Shown: positions 1 through 12,599 of the stretch, one piece after another
How positions within the stretch are numbered: the first letter of the stretch is position 1
How the letters are laid out: each line of letters opens with the position of its first letter
Source of the DNA: Haemaphysalis longicornis
Lineage: Eukaryota > Arthropoda > Arachnida > Ixodida > Ixodidae
Assembly: GCA_013339765.2 (NCBI GenBank)
Contig: CM023454.1
Span: forward strand, 44,277,177 to 44,341,176
DNA: 64,000 nt
Reading direction: 5' to 3'
The notes under the pieces: generated by a model
What the model was told of the DNA's origin: nothing
Databases searched by the model: none
What the model saw: the letters and a program-made list of their open reading frames with translations, nothing else
Program-made: the position numbers and the translations under genes

Positions 1-3000
1 TGCGAACAATTTAACTCGTAACAGCTAGTCATGAGAGCCTTAGGTGGAACGAAAATTTGGGTAGTTTATTTTTAACTGAACAACCACAAGCTACATCTGT
101 AATGTACTTTCATTCTACTTCCCTGTGCTGCAGATAGTTAACGCTTAAGTATGCTCACTTGATCACTTACTAAACATAAACCACTTCATTTACTGGTGCA
201 TATATTGCAAGGTTCCCGGTAAAGACCCCCTTGTATACCCCAGATACAAGTAGTACCAGCCTAATAGGATTTTGCAAAGCATCTGACCAACTTCATTTTA
301 CGCATATCTAAAAAGGTCCTGAAAGGCGTTTTGAGCATACCAAACGACATAGCGAAATTGTGAGGTGGGGTGGTCAACATTTTCTTGGCCAAGAGTTTTT
401 TGTGTGGAACAGATAGCTTACACATTTGCTGCAGTTGGTTGATGAGTTTCCAGCCTCTGTGCGTGTTTTTGGGTATGGCATACTCACACAAATACGTCAA
501 CGATTCTCCCATGTGCGCACAAAACAGAAATCATCCACTAATGCTTTACTCTGAGCTAGTGGGGTACACATAACACCTTAGGAAACAGCGCAAAAAACGC
601 GAACCAAGAGAGGGTAAATAGAGACGAGCGCTTAGAAAAAAACCGGTAAACATTTGTTACAGTTGGCCATAATAGAAAAAGGAAACAACGTAACCATGCG
701 CTGGTGCGAAAAAGAAAAAAAAGTGGTATAACTAACTTCAAAACCGGCGTCAGGTAGAAAAGCGATAAAAACACAACTTTGTATTCGGGAGATAGGTTAT
801 CTCTCGCTGAAAGATTCGATGGGAGGCGTAGTACCGCTACTGTTCCCCTTAATGCTGATTACTGAAGCCTCAACGATTTCGAGAAATCGGGTGTAAGGAT
901 ACCGTTTTAAGATGCGGGCTCTGTTGAGCTTGCATAACTTTTTTTGACATTCTTGCACGGTAAGCTCGGATTGCTTCTTGTTACTTTGCGCATGTTAAAT
1001 GTGTGCTACCGAAGATGGTCGTTACCGCACCTGACCCTCCAGCCCACATATACTCCTCCCCCCTATGCGGAAGTAGGATAATGTACCCTCTACAGTCCGC
1101 GCACTAAAATAACATTTTTCATGCTTTTTCCAACATGTAGCAATGGGATGTTTCCATACTTGATGATGGCGCACAAAGGGGCTTGTTTGTTAGTCGCTGA
1201 AAACACTGCCCGCCCTCCTGCCTTCTCTTCTCCCTTCTTGAGGGGTGTGACAAACCCTTGATGTAGCGAATGACGTTGGAGCGCTACTGGCATTCTGTTG
1301 CGACATTTTTACGGACATTTTTCGGACATTATCAGACATTACTGTGGCATATTCCTAAGTGAAAATGATTTGTAGCTGTGTACATATAATAGCATTGCAC
1401 TGAAGAAAATTTTTGTTAGTCATTAATTCATCAACAGATCTTGTTACGCTGTATGTTCTGACAGCTATCCACATGTGCCCTTGTTTCCTTTTGGTTTCCT
1501 CAATGACAGCCTTTGCAGTTTTTGATTAGGAAGCTAACTTCAAAGCTGCACTTACGGCAACTCCTACATATTCACCATTGGCTGAGTAAAGTCTAGGTGT
1601 TGGGAGATTACTCCTCACACACTTTACCTTTGTGTGCGGGCCTTCCGTTATCTCTTGAAGGTACTCTCCTAGAATGTGTATTCGTGTGCGTACTCCTTTG
1701 TATAATTTGTGCCAACAGATGTAGCATCTTCCGCATAGCATACGTGGTTTTTTCTTGAAGTGAAGACCTTAAAGAGCATCCTCTGTAAGACGACTTTCCG
1801 GATTCGAATATAGAACAATTTATAAAATACAATTTGGTAGGTTAGAGAGCGACGCTCAGCAATTTCATTTAGGGTATGTGATAATAAAAGACCAAGAAAA
1901 ACACAGCTGAAGCAACACATTTTTAGTATATTTGTTCTGTGATTCCAACCCCTTTGGTTTCGAGTTTTATTGCACGGATAATTTTCTAGAGAATAAGTTT
2001 TAACTAATAAGCCATGCTTTCAGCTCACTCACATGAGCTCCACATGAGCACAGTACATAGCTCTGCTTGAAAAGGTGAAACGCTTCCTTGTCCTCTGTGT
2101 GCCTTGAAAGCTATTCCACTATAATGTTGAGGGTCACAACTCCGGTTGCAGTTGCTCTCAGTGCAATCGTCACAGTGGTCTGTGACTCGTCACAAGATGC
2201 AGTCGAGCAAAAAAGACAATCTCTTTGGCAGAATCCAAAGTGTCTGTCTCACTTCATACCAGCTGGGATGATCAACGCTGCTGTACAGCATTCATCTTCA
2301 GCTTTCGTGACCTTTCCACAATAGCCTGCAAAAATATTCAGAGAATGTTTATGGAGATTAGCTTGAATACTTAGGACTTCATTGGTTTATTACGTGTGGT
2401 AATGTTGCTCAGTGCTGCGGTAGCTCTGACGTTCCAAAAGTTTGCAAAATATGAACAAGGATCGAATATTACACAGACACAAACACACAAGAACGGCTCG
2501 TCTCCGCCTTTTATAAAACCAACTTTCACTGCCAGAAATTGAGTAAAACAAAGCTATATGGCATTATTCAATATGTTGCTAAATATTATCAGAAAATAAT
2601 GAATATATCTATTTTAAACGTAATAATGGTGACTTCTCGAAAATATCATCTGTAAAATTAGAAATATAACGGGAAAAGCTGAAATTTGAGTACCATTTCT
2701 GTCGTCATAGGGCTTTTTTATCGTTGTTTTCTCTGCCTTACCAGAGAACGTGGTGCTTCGAGAAATAGGGAAAAGCACTGTGCATGCAGGCCAGTAACAG
2801 AAGCACTCTGCTGACTATTGTTTCGTTGAAAACGGGTAGGAGGAGCCCAATGGGAAACACAGGGACCAATTCTTCTAAACCACTCTTGATACAGCCTTGC
2901 CTACTTCTCCTCAGAAAATGCAGGCAGGTGCATTTCGCAAATTGCATCCTGCCTGTGAAAGTTCCTGTAAGCTTTCTAGATAGAGGCGAAGAGTGGATAT

Positions 3001-3112
3001 GCTCATGTCGATAGATGAGCAATTGTTAGGGATCCCCAGAGGGTAGAAATTAATGGTGAGCTTTCCAAAATGGTGCGCCTGATAGACAATGTGTATATTC
3101 AGTGCCTAAAAC

Positions 3113-3179
3113 CGGCTTCACGGCATTGGATCTATTCGGCATTGGATCTAGTGCGGCTTCACGGCATTGGATCTATTCG
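3113..3179. repeat. Short direct repeat, 26-bp unit with a spacer
   Basis: A 26-bp unit starting CGGCTTCACGG occurs at 3,113-3,138 and again, identical, at 3,154-3,179. Between them sits a partial third copy of the inner CGGCATTGGATCT core. It looks like a small local duplication. Confidence 0.85.
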
Positions 3180-3860
3180 AAAAAAAGCTATTATAAACGA
3201 AGCCTTTGCGAGTGTGGAAGTGTTTTGAGAGAGCAGATAACAACTTGCCCTTCTGAAGGTTTGTCGCTCCTTTCTCGGCCAGATTGGACAGTTGAACAAG
3301 CAAATCTTCACTGCAGCAAGCTTTCTTTCACATCGGGCAGATAGTTACACTCTTTCGGCGCTAATCGACGGCTTCATTTGCAAGCAAGCTCTCTTCATTT
3401 ATGTTTATCTCCGAGTTTTATATGACGAAGATACAAATCTTTGCGGAAGGGATGCGGCTCTTGATATAGTCATACAAGATTTCACCTGTTTTTGGGGTGT
3501 TGTGCTGGAGGCAGCAGTACATCGGCACGGTACAGGGCGTTATTGTGGTGCGTGTGGAGGTTCACCACTGCAGCCACGAGAACGGTGCTTGTAAAGAAGG
3601 TTCCTTAGAGGTCCTTTGTGACCCGTTTCATCTTTGTGTCGATAATGGCAGCACAATTCGGGCGCTTTCTTTTTGCTAATATGTTTGGGCTGCTTTTGTG
3701 ATTTGTCTACTTTTTGTGAACGCCAACCGGCTGAAAAAAACTGTTTTGAATAATTTCTGCACTAAGAACTGAACTATTCTCAGTTGTGCTTATTACCACT
3801 TGTTTGAATTGAATTAAGACCTTAATAGGAAACCTTCAGCTTCATTTGACAAGCCTATAA

Positions 3861-3873
3861 GGGGGGGGGGGGG
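3861..3873. repeat. Homopolymer run of 13 G
   Basis: Thirteen consecutive G bases on the plus strand. Its length is likely polymorphic or uncertain in the assembly. No gene context. Confidence 0.9.
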
Positions 3874-6837
3874 ATTGGAAGAATTCACAAGCTTGTGCTC
3901 ATGTGTATATCATGTGGGGTTATAATTACGAACTAGCGCTAGATGAAAGTCATTCACTTTCGTAGTATATTTAGTATTTACGTTTGAGTACAATCGCTCT
4001 AAACATTGTGGAATGCATATCCTATGTTTCTTTAATTGCTGCTAGAAAGTATATCACACTTCGGGCATTTGAAAAACGCAGACAGTAGTTCATCAGAAAG
4101 AATGTGATCTAAGCAGTCATCAGCCTAAAGCGTTTTTAAATCGAGTTAGCCGACCTTGTGTTTATTTTGATATGCTGTTTGAGCAGCGCGGTATTCTTAT
4201 TTTATTTTTGCTTCCTAACACAGCCTCTTCTCAGTCCCATAACAAATGTTCGGCTCCAGCTACAACAGGCAATAGCAATTATTCCACTACAGATGCGTCA
4301 GAATATCATTGGTATGTATTAGGAAAAATAAATAGCGCTGCTCACGGGTCTTTATTAAGTATACTTGAAATGCTGGTCGCCTCGGTTTCCCTTGCGAACC
4401 ATTGGAAGGCATATCTCGAAGTTGTGACAAAAACGCAAAGCATGTCGCTGTTTATGTGGAGGCTTCGGAGTACAACTGAAACCTCAATTTAGTTCAAGCT
4501 TCGAGGAAGCTTGCAGTATATAAGCGCTCAAGCTGCTCTTCATCGCAAAGGTCAATCGGAATGTGCACGCGTTCTTTCCTCTAGGGCAAATCAGTGCTTC
4601 GATGACAGCACGTTTTGCAAAAATGTTACTGTGTGTCCGGTTTACTCTAGAATGGGCGTCACGGAATGTAAACATTATGACATGTGCGTTTCCACAGGCG
4701 CACGCGCAAAGAAATTGCGGGGAGCGCGGGAACAGGAAGGGAGAAGCCTTACCAAAACCGAATGTCTGTGCAACGATATGTGTGTGCCCGAGAAAATCTC
4801 GGTGTGCTTGAAGCAAGAACTGGTTTGGTAAATAATACTGATTACCAGATGAAAGCTAAAACTTGCCGAAGCGCGTGTGCAGCGCCTAACAGACCCCAGT
4901 TGTCTGGTTTCTTTTTATTTCTTGTTAGCAAAGCCTGCTTAGAGACGCGAGCCGGCGGTGCGCCAACGGCGGTGCGTATTTTTACCTCTGCATTTCCAGT
5001 TCAGCAAGTGCGGTCGGATTTACGCAATGGTGGAAAAGTAAAGCAACTGTTCATAGTTGCCCTCGCACTCTGTTTCTGCCTTTCGCGGGCAAGGCCTCTC
5101 TGAAACCCGATTTTACGTGCCGGAAAGCAAAATTGAGGATGCGTCATCGCTTCAATCGGTGTTTGTTGCCAGCGCAATCTATGTGGGGTTGCCCTGTGGT
5201 GTGGTGAATGTCTAGGCTGTGAGACGCAGCCCAGGGGGACGGAGTTGGGGCGGTTGGTCTATCTTACTGGGTTCTCGGTCCAAAGCACGCGTAATGGAGC
5301 CTCCGGGAAATGACTTGTGCGTACAACCCCATGATAAAAGAGGAAACCAATTTGGGGAATTTGGTTAGGAGATGTATATATTCCTAAGGTAAAAGGGCTT
5401 GTTTGTCTATCTTGATCTTTCACACGTCCTAGAGTAGACCCCATGTGGACCCTGGCAAGTAAAGCACAACGATTGTTGCAATTTAGAATTGTCAGTAATA
5501 GGACTGTTTGAAAAAAGGTTTGGCCTAGGTTATTCAACCGCGGCAAAAGTTTGAGCCATTAGCCACACTAGTGGTTATTTAAGCAGCACGTAGGGCAAGG
5601 TATCTACAGAAAATAGAGAAGAGCAGATAGAGCCTGAATTAAAGGTAATAATGTTTTGAGCAGTTAAAGGCCAAAATTGCTGTGTTTGATGGATCTTTCA
5701 TTGCGTTTTGCAGTGGGACTAGCCTCACTGCTGTCCAACCATAATTATTTATTCATTGCAGCTCATCAGCATTCTCTCATTATTCAATTCTGGCTCCTAA
5801 AATCACGCCTTGAGCTAATACAGAACCGGTGGGACGAGACTCTGGTGTCCATATCGACGATGCAGGTTACGGATCAGACTTTACAAAACTTGTTGCTGAG
5901 CCAGTTGGTACATATTTTAAGGAAGAAGAAAACGTGGCGCAAACAAAACGAGGTAAGACATGTAAAGGCGCCATGTATATGTCTTACCTGGTTTCCTTCG
6001 TCCACGTGCAAGTTTGCCCCACGTTTTCTTCTTCTTAACATACAGAAAAGAGGTTAGCGGCTTGTTCATGATGACTGAATTCAACTAAGGTTTTCCTGTT
6101 TTACGGTTTTGGGGTTCGTATGACTCGCCAATGACTGTTCCTAGCAGTCCTGAAAGCAAAAAAACTGATTTGAAGCGACTGTATTTTAAGCTTCACTATT
6201 GTTCTTACTGCTAACGTTCGCGGCTAGTACGCTATCCCTTGAATACTACTTGCCACAATTGGTAACAGTGCAGTGTGGAGCTCTATCTACATAGTGATGG
6301 CAAATTCCGTCGGCATATATACACAAGGTGCTCCATGCCGATCAAGGGGACTCAAGATGACCTGTAAAGGCTTGCTGTTACATATTCCGTCCCAATTGAG
6401 ATGCCAGGTTGCTCAGTTCAAGATACGCTGACATACATCTTTGATCGTACCTTGTGGCTGGGGTAAATTTTCTGTTCCCAGAAGAGCAGACACTACATGC
6501 AGGTGACTGTGAACTCAATACCATGCACACCTTCTCACGGTCGCTATAAATCGCCCAGGAGGGTGAGGAGAAGCCCCTAACGCGAGGTTTGTGCGCTGCT
6601 TTCGCGCGGTTGATGATACAATGTGAAATAAACGACTAATGTTCCTTCCATAATATTGCAGCGGGCACATTTCATCCTGTACCAGATCAACGCGAGCTCC
6701 CTGGTTAGCTTTTTGCGGATATACTGCAGCATTCCTGCAGGTTCAACCAGAAGAGCAGCGAGGGAATAATCTTCCTCTGCTTCACGAAGCCGGAAGATGA
6801 GGGCGTTTTATTCCACGATAGTGTTTGTTCAGCTATT

Positions 6838-6925
6838 ACAATACAAATACAACCGTAAAATAAATAAATAAATACATAAATATAAATACAACCATAAATA
6901 AAAAATAAATACAACCATAAAAATC
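6838..6925. repeat. A-rich simple repeat with AAATACAACC units
   Basis: Interspersed AAATA and AAATACAACC(A/G)TAAA units repeat irregularly. Translation in any frame gives only low-complexity Tyr/Ile runs, so the open frame across it is not a gene. Confidence 0.8.
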
Positions 6926-7329
6926 TTGCATTATGCAGAAATTAGGCTGCTTGATATCGACGAAGAGATGCGAGTAAATTTACCATGCAATGTTTTCTCT
7001 GAGCTGGGCTCCACGCCGACGCAGAATGTCGACTGCCGGACGCAGAAGATGCCACGTTTATTGATTGTTTGAGTATTTGATTTTTCATTTCTTGGGAAAA
7101 CCAAGGGGATGTTTAGACTAAAGGCGAACGTGGCCTGAGAGATGCCACAGCAACCCGGTTTAAAGCATACATATTAACACGTCTGTTCCCAAATTTATAC
7201 ATAATAGCACAATCGTCATAACGAAATAACAAAAAGCAAAGTCATTACTACATTCCCTATGTATTATACAAAGCATAGGTCTTGAATTCACGGAAGGATC
7301 ACAGTGTACACGTAAATGCAGTAATTTGT

Positions 7330-8130
7330 ACGCATTACTGTCGGCTCACTTGCCGATAGAACAGATAGAAAAGAACCCAGCGGCGGAGTTCGCGTTTGCT
7401 TTTAAGCCAGGCTGTCGCAACGCAAAGTTGGAGAGTTGGATGGAGAGTGTGACTGAAGGCAGTTTGGAATGACTGGTCTTGCTACGACTCTGATTGAGCA
7501 CACACGCATACAAACACACTTGCGCAATAGCGCCACAGCTATTAGTCGGTTTGGCTGTTTCTAATACGAACGCTCCACTGCAGACGCTTGACCAGAGTGA
7601 AGGTATGCTTGCGCTGCATAGCAACAGCTCCTCCCGCCAGAAGAATGCATTGTAGAGGGCAGGGTGTTTCCCTGCAAAAGTTCGCCAGAGGATTCGAAAG
7701 CAGGCAGCAACACGTCACGCTTGACTTCCGCCACTTCAGTTGAAAGGTTTTCGGAAGAGGCACCATAGGGGCACCTTTGACGACTTGTAGCACGAAGCTT
7801 GAATGGGGTTGTCTGCGGGATTACAGGTGACCTTTTGGCGTGTGAGAAATTTTCAGTTGATGGGACGTCAACCCTTGTAGGTAGAGGCTGAGAACAGCTG
7901 GCTTCGCAGGATTTCTGTAAGAGATGCGCTCAAGGTCAGGATCCTGGACATAGGCAAGAAAGCAAGCCTCCGCATGCGCCATAAACAACCGCGGAACGCG
8001 GTCTGGAGAGACCATGACGGGGAGAGTGTCCCAAAACTCCTCCAAAGGAAACAGAACTGGCGATCAATAAGGACCTGCCAAATGCAAAGGTGGGGGAACG
8101 AATTGAGAATAACTGTACTGCTGCACTATT
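7330..8130 (-). other. Unassigned segment downstream of a gypsy RNase H fragment
   Basis: On the minus strand this follows directly after the RNase H end of the degenerate gypsy fragment, where an integrase would be expected. No zinc-finger or DDE motif is visible. Open frames at 7,821-8,045 and 7,346-7,624 do not match a domain I know. It may be the 3' untranslated or LTR part of that element, or unrelated DNA joined after a rearrangement. Confidence 0.3.
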
Positions 8131-9720
8131 GTTGTCTTATGCCAAGGAAGAGAAAGCCATGCTCAAGCCATGTGCATTTGCGAGCTGGGATTCTTTCTTA
8201 TCTTTAACCCTAAATGCGAACGGCTGAAAGCTGTGGCTCCTACGTAACAATCTGCCATTTTATTTAACATCTGTTGAATCCACATGAGGGGGCAATGATC
8301 GGTAACAAAAACAAATTCGCAACCCGACAACTAACGTGAAAGCTTCTCCAGAGCCGATTCCAGGCATACGCACTGTTTTTCGATGGCATTTGTAGGTCTT
8401 CTCTCAAGCAGATAATTTTCGGCTCACATAGAAAATTGGGTGTATCGTGTCTATGTTCATCTTCCTGCCTTAGAACTAGAGATAACCTGTTTCGCTCGCG
8501 TCACTGCAACACAAAATGCTACAAGTGGTCCGGGCCTTCTAGGACTGGCTGACTTATTACCGCAGCCTTGACCTAAGCAAAAGCAGCCTCTTTCCCTGCG
8601 TCCCAGTTTACACAATTAGGTGCGTCTTTCTTTTGGCGTATGTAAGGCGATGGCAATCATAGAGAAACATTGACATAGTCTGATAACTCACTATACCTAA
8701 GAACGTGCGGATTTCTGTTTTCGTTTCTGGGCGGGAGATTTCCCGTATCAGCAGAATTTTTATATCGCGTTCTCTGCGGATTCCTTCTAAGCGACCCAAC
8801 ACGCAATTTTGAGCCTTCAATGTAAGCCGAGCCTTCAGGAGCCTCCTGAAAACTTCGCGCAGGTTATTGATGTGCACTTAACAAAGACTTATAAAATACT
8901 GCGATATCATCCAGATAGGGAAGTAGGAACGCTTCCGGCCCGGTCAGGATTTGGTTCATTAGCCTTGAAAAGCCAATGGTGCATTTTGTGGGCCCGAAAG
9001 GGAGAACCAGAGGGCGGAAGTGGCCGAAGGGCGTCGAGAAAGCAGCTAATTTACTGTCTCGTTCACATAGTGCAACTTTCCAGTTGCCACGCACTAAGTC
9101 GAGCATTGAAATGTATCTAACCTTGCTTGTTCTTTCAAGGCAGTCCTGCACGTGTGGTATGAGGTACACTTTTGTCGCAGTCACTGCGTTAAGCTTACGG
9201 CAATCGATGCAAGGGCGCGGTTTTTTACCGTTAGCTTCCACAATTATCAGTGGTGATATGAAATCACCATCATCCGCTTAGGCTATCTTCAGCGTCAACA
9301 TCTGGTCGACGGCATCTCTCATAAGTTTTTCTTGCCTTGGTGAACACCTGTTCGCTCTACATCTTGTGCGGCCTTGAGATGTTAACTCAATGTTATGTGT
9401 CAAAAGACTGGTGCGACGGGGCACCTTGGAGAACAATGGCGAGTGTACTGTTATCACAGTTCAGAGATCTGTAATTTGCTTTTGCTAAGAACTGCTCTTT
9501 TCGCTGTGAGATCCATAATTTGGTCTACCATAAGGCCAGTTAGGTCGCTACGGATTTTCGAATGTTTCGCTGCCATTTCCTCTGGTTGAATTAACACTAG
9601 AATTACGCCACGCACTGGCTCCACATAGGCTTCATTAGGGTTACGATGGCAGATTGCGCACTTCCTTCCTACGACCAGGCATTTTGTCAGTGTAGTTCGT
9701 GTCTGACAGATTCGACATGG
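8130..9720 (-). pseudogene. pol: Degenerate Ty3/gypsy reverse transcriptase-RNase H fragment
   Basis: Minus-strand frames show the start of a gypsy RT (KPRPCIDCRKLNAVT near 9,215), the fingers/palm segment (ISMLDLVRGNWKVAL), and the catalytic YLDDIAVF box near 8,900. The thumb segment and LGIVSY follow near 8,700. Further down, broken frames give RNase H remnants: a K-E-A-A-F region near 8,575, and a stretch near 8,200 recalling the family's TDH..L..L and final LQPF.F.V...G..NA.GLS. RT and RNase H would copy the element's RNA. Here several stops and frameshifts make it inactive. The 5' side ends at a Penelope-like insertion. No integrase follows in the expected place. Confidence 0.8.
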
Positions 9721-9729
9721 TAAAAAGTG

Positions 9730-10320
9730 CACTAGACAAGGACACAAGAAAAAGCAGAGACAGAGGACGAGCGCTAAACATCAACTGAGGCTTTATTGAC
9801 AAGAAAGGCTATATACATACACAGAAATGCGCAGAAATACTTAAAAGATACATAAGGCGCAGCTTTCACAGAACATGTGATGGACGCTGTAGATAGCCTT
9901 TTTCTTTTGTGTGCAAAGCCAGCGACGGGGTGCTCACGCATTCCTTTATCTTGATAATGCAGAACGCCTCGAACATTTCTCCTTGTAGTTGCGTCCTAAA
10001 GCTGCGCGGAACGCGTGTTTCTTGAAAATCAGGCGTGCAAGTGCACCGCCGGCAGTGATCTGCCAAGTGTCGTTTCCCCGACAATGAGTTCCGGCTGCGC
10101 GGTGCTCTCTCAGTCATTCATTATGCAGCGCCCGGTCTGCCCGACGTAGAATTTTCCACAATCTAGTGGAATCCTGTACATCACACCTACTTTACATTCC
10201 ACGAAGCGTGTGGTGTGTTTAGTTGTGCAGCCAGCCTTCCCTGCTTCATTTTTCGCAGCTTCGCACATACATGCAAGCTTGCCTGGCGCCGAAAATACAA
10301 CCTGGGTGCCGCACCTTCCC
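9730..10320 (-). mobile_element. 5'-truncated Penelope-like retroelement with GIY-YIG endonuclease
   Basis: The minus strand encodes VVFSAP..LAC.YVRSCEK, then a GIY-YIG domain whose core reads GVMYRIPLDC followed by FYVGQTGRC (about 10,190-10,130). Next comes HLADHCRRC.C.P.F..T.V and ...FCIIKIKECVSTPSLALHT.E (10,117-9,866), the usual C-terminus of Penelope-like proteins. GIY-YIG nicks target DNA so the linked RT can prime there. The RT itself is missing, which fits 5' truncation on insertion. A stop and a frameshift break the frame. The 3' untranslated end (AATAAAGCC... GTCCTTGTC on the minus strand, about 9,800-9,730) resembles Penelope 3' ends in ticks. It sits between two gypsy fragments. 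Confidence 0.8.
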
Positions 10321-10384
10321 GCCCCTTTTTTGAGCCGGTGGGACAGGTTGTGCGCGACTACAGGTCACGCCTGAGAGCTTTTGA

Positions 10385-11480
10385 CAGCTTTTCACAGCTT
10401 TAGACAGATGACACTGTGTGACAGCTTTTGCTGTGCTGTCGCGGGGCCTTCCCACTGCATTTGCAACTTGTTCGCTTTCGAAGTGTGTAGCAAAAGCACT
10501 TTCTGCCGTTCGTGAAACTGGCGGTGGTTGCTATTCTTATCGTACCGCGTTTTAGATGTCATCTGTGCCTCGAGCATCTTAGCTTCCACACGATGCTGCG
10601 TGTCGTACAAACACTGCATTAGGTTTCAAACGAACTCGAATACCGTCGAATCACTGTCTTCTCCACCGAATTCTCACGAATTAGCTGAAGAAGAGAACGC
10701 AATGCCCTCCCGTACAAGAGCTGCTGCTGGGCTGACACCTGTTCATTCAGTGTGCCACTGAACGTAAATGCAAGCAACATGGCGGGCAATGCAGTGTCCT
10801 GTTCTTTTTTTTCTTTTGTTCGTAACAGAAAACCCATTATATGTGTTGTTGCTTTGAGGTTGGTGAACAGATCTGTGGTGCATTTGGATACCACACTTCT
10901 TCAGAAACGTAGTTGTCAGCTCGCTCTTGAAGACGCTACCACGATCTGACTGGATTCTCACTCGCATATCCACTGCGGGCGAAAATTGATAGCGCCTCAA
11001 CTATTTCTGGAAGACGTTTGATCGCGCAGTGGCACTGCCCCTAGAAACTTGGTCGCCGGGCAGACCATTGTCAAAAGATACTTATAGCCTGACTTTGTCA
11101 CAGGTATATGTTCAAGGACGTCGGCTACGACTTTGCGAAACGGATCAGTGTAAAGGGGCACTGTTGCAATGGGTGCCTTTCGTTTCTCCTTGGGGCGACC
11201 TGTACGCTGAAAAACATCACATCTACGAACAAATTGCTCAGCATGTTTAAAGCAGCCGGACCAGTAATACTCACTTAGCAACCTCGCTTTTGTCTTGTTA
11301 ATGCCGAGATGACCCTACCAAACTGCCCGATGGGAAAGCACCAAAATGTTCTCGCGACATTTTTGGGGTACCACTATTTGGTTAACGTTTATTCGTTTCT
11401 TTCCATGAAAGGTACGGTACAAAATATCAGATCATTTAAAACGTACCGTTGCTTGTTTCTTGTTTGTTACTCAGCAATTG
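10385..11480 (-). pseudogene. pol: Degenerate Ty3/gypsy integrase fragment
   Basis: Minus-strand frames read in order: YRTFHGKKR.NVNQIVVP and a zinc-binding H2C2 region (GHLGINKTKARLLSEYYW ... CDVF near 11,300-11,210). The core starts near 11,130 (VVADVLEHIPVTKSGYKYLL). Then come QSDRGSVFKSEL near 10,950, HHRSVHQPQSN near 10,910, and a C-terminal part with YDKNSNHRQF and VLLLHTSK near 10,540-10,450. The second zinc cysteine pair is degraded to C..F. The domain would insert element DNA into the genome. At least three frame changes make it dead. The order integrase, Penelope piece, RT is opposite to a gypsy pol, so it is probably not part of the same copy as the RT fragment at 8.1-9.7 kb. Confidence 0.8.
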
Positions 11481-11589
11481 TAATGTGGGATAAATAGTTG
11501 GAACGTTTTTCAAAGTTTTCAAGAAAGGTTTTAGAGCACACAAATGAAGGGGTTATTCTTTTGTGGCCAGTTATACTGAATGACAATAA

Positions 11590-12560
11590 ATATATCTAGA
11601 AGAGAATATTGCGTTTTGAAATCACCATCATTATCATCATCAGCCTGGTTGTGTCTACTGCAAGATGAGCCACTTTCCAAAGGTCTCCAACCCTGCCTAT
11701 CGAGTGCGAGGTAAGTCCAGGCTTTCCCACTGTAGTTTGAAACTGATCTAGCGATCCTGTAACCGACCGACCCCAATTGCGTTTGCGGTTTATTGGAATC
11801 CAATCTGTTGAACGGATGGTCCACCTGTTGTCCGGCATACGCATTATGTTACGCGCCCATGCCCATCTTCTTTGGCTAAATTTGAACGTAGAACGTCAAA
11901 GTCCCTATCATGTACCCTAATCCTAGCGGCTGACTTCCTATCCCTTAGCGTACACCTACCGATATATTTTCTAATGCCCACTGGGCAGATCTGAGCTTCG
12001 ATTCGTTTACCGAGGTCCGAAGTTACTCCCCATACGCCAATACTGGAAGACCGCACCGAATAAATACAATCTTTTTGAGGGACAGCAGAAGCTTGCTAAT
12101 TAAGATATTTCAATTCTTACCGCAAGCAGCCCATCCGATAGTAGTTCTATGATAAATCCTTTTTCATGGTACGGATCAGCAGACATGAACTGGCCAAGAG
12201 AAACGTACTGGCGTACTGCTTCTAAGAGTGTTGATTTTTAAGCCTGCTACCATGCTTTCGGAGGGCAATTGGCAGAGGGTACGCTTGAAATCCCTGCTGC
12301 TTTGACTGAACAGGACAATATCGTCAGCAAACCTCACGTAGCTTATATATTCACAGTTATTTATCATCCCCGTTTTTCTCCACCTAAGGTTTCTGAACAC
12401 AATCAAAAGACAGACTGTTAATAAATTAGCCATATTCTGTCTCCTTGTGGGGCACCCTTTTATACAGGAAATAGGTTCTTCGATGGAGCGGTGAAGTTCC
12501 GGTGTAGCCGTGGTATATATCTTTGAAGAGCGAAATACGTGGATAGGACAGTCTGTGTTC
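11590..12560 (-). pseudogene. RTE-like LINE reverse transcriptase fragment and 3' end
   Basis: Frame 12,562-12,176 holds a non-LTR RT region: I.GCPTR (degenerate GVRQGD), VFRNLRW, then RFADDIVLFS, where FADD is the catalytic box, and a following L.SES...GLKIN. Lower down (12,056-11,600) come fragments recalling the C-terminal tail of tick RTE-like proteins, for example DRKSAARIRVHDR, RWTIRSTDW, GRSVTGS and WTYLALDRQGW..L. It ends in an imperfect GATGAT-type repeat (11,620-11,640), usual for RTE 3' ends. The endonuclease is absent, so the copy is 5' truncated. Stops break it. Confidence 0.75.
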
Positions 12561-12599
12561 ACGTAACACCGTTCTTTCTTATGTTGCGGGCACTAAAGA

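Larger units (their letters stand above)
1..7300. other. Anonymous AT-rich DNA, no gene recognised
   Basis: Both strands hold only short open frames, none above about 140 codons, with no domain, motif or repeat family I recognise. The longest, at 4,684-5,103 on the plus strand, has no recognisable motif. Small simple repeats inside the stretch are listed separately. It could contain introns or regulatory DNA of a distant gene, or very old repeats, but nothing in the sequence shows it. Confidence 0.5.

Noticed and set aside
4684..5103. 139-codon plus-strand open frame
   Set aside because: No domain, overlapping frames of similar length in the same region, and only a generic hydrophobic C-terminus.
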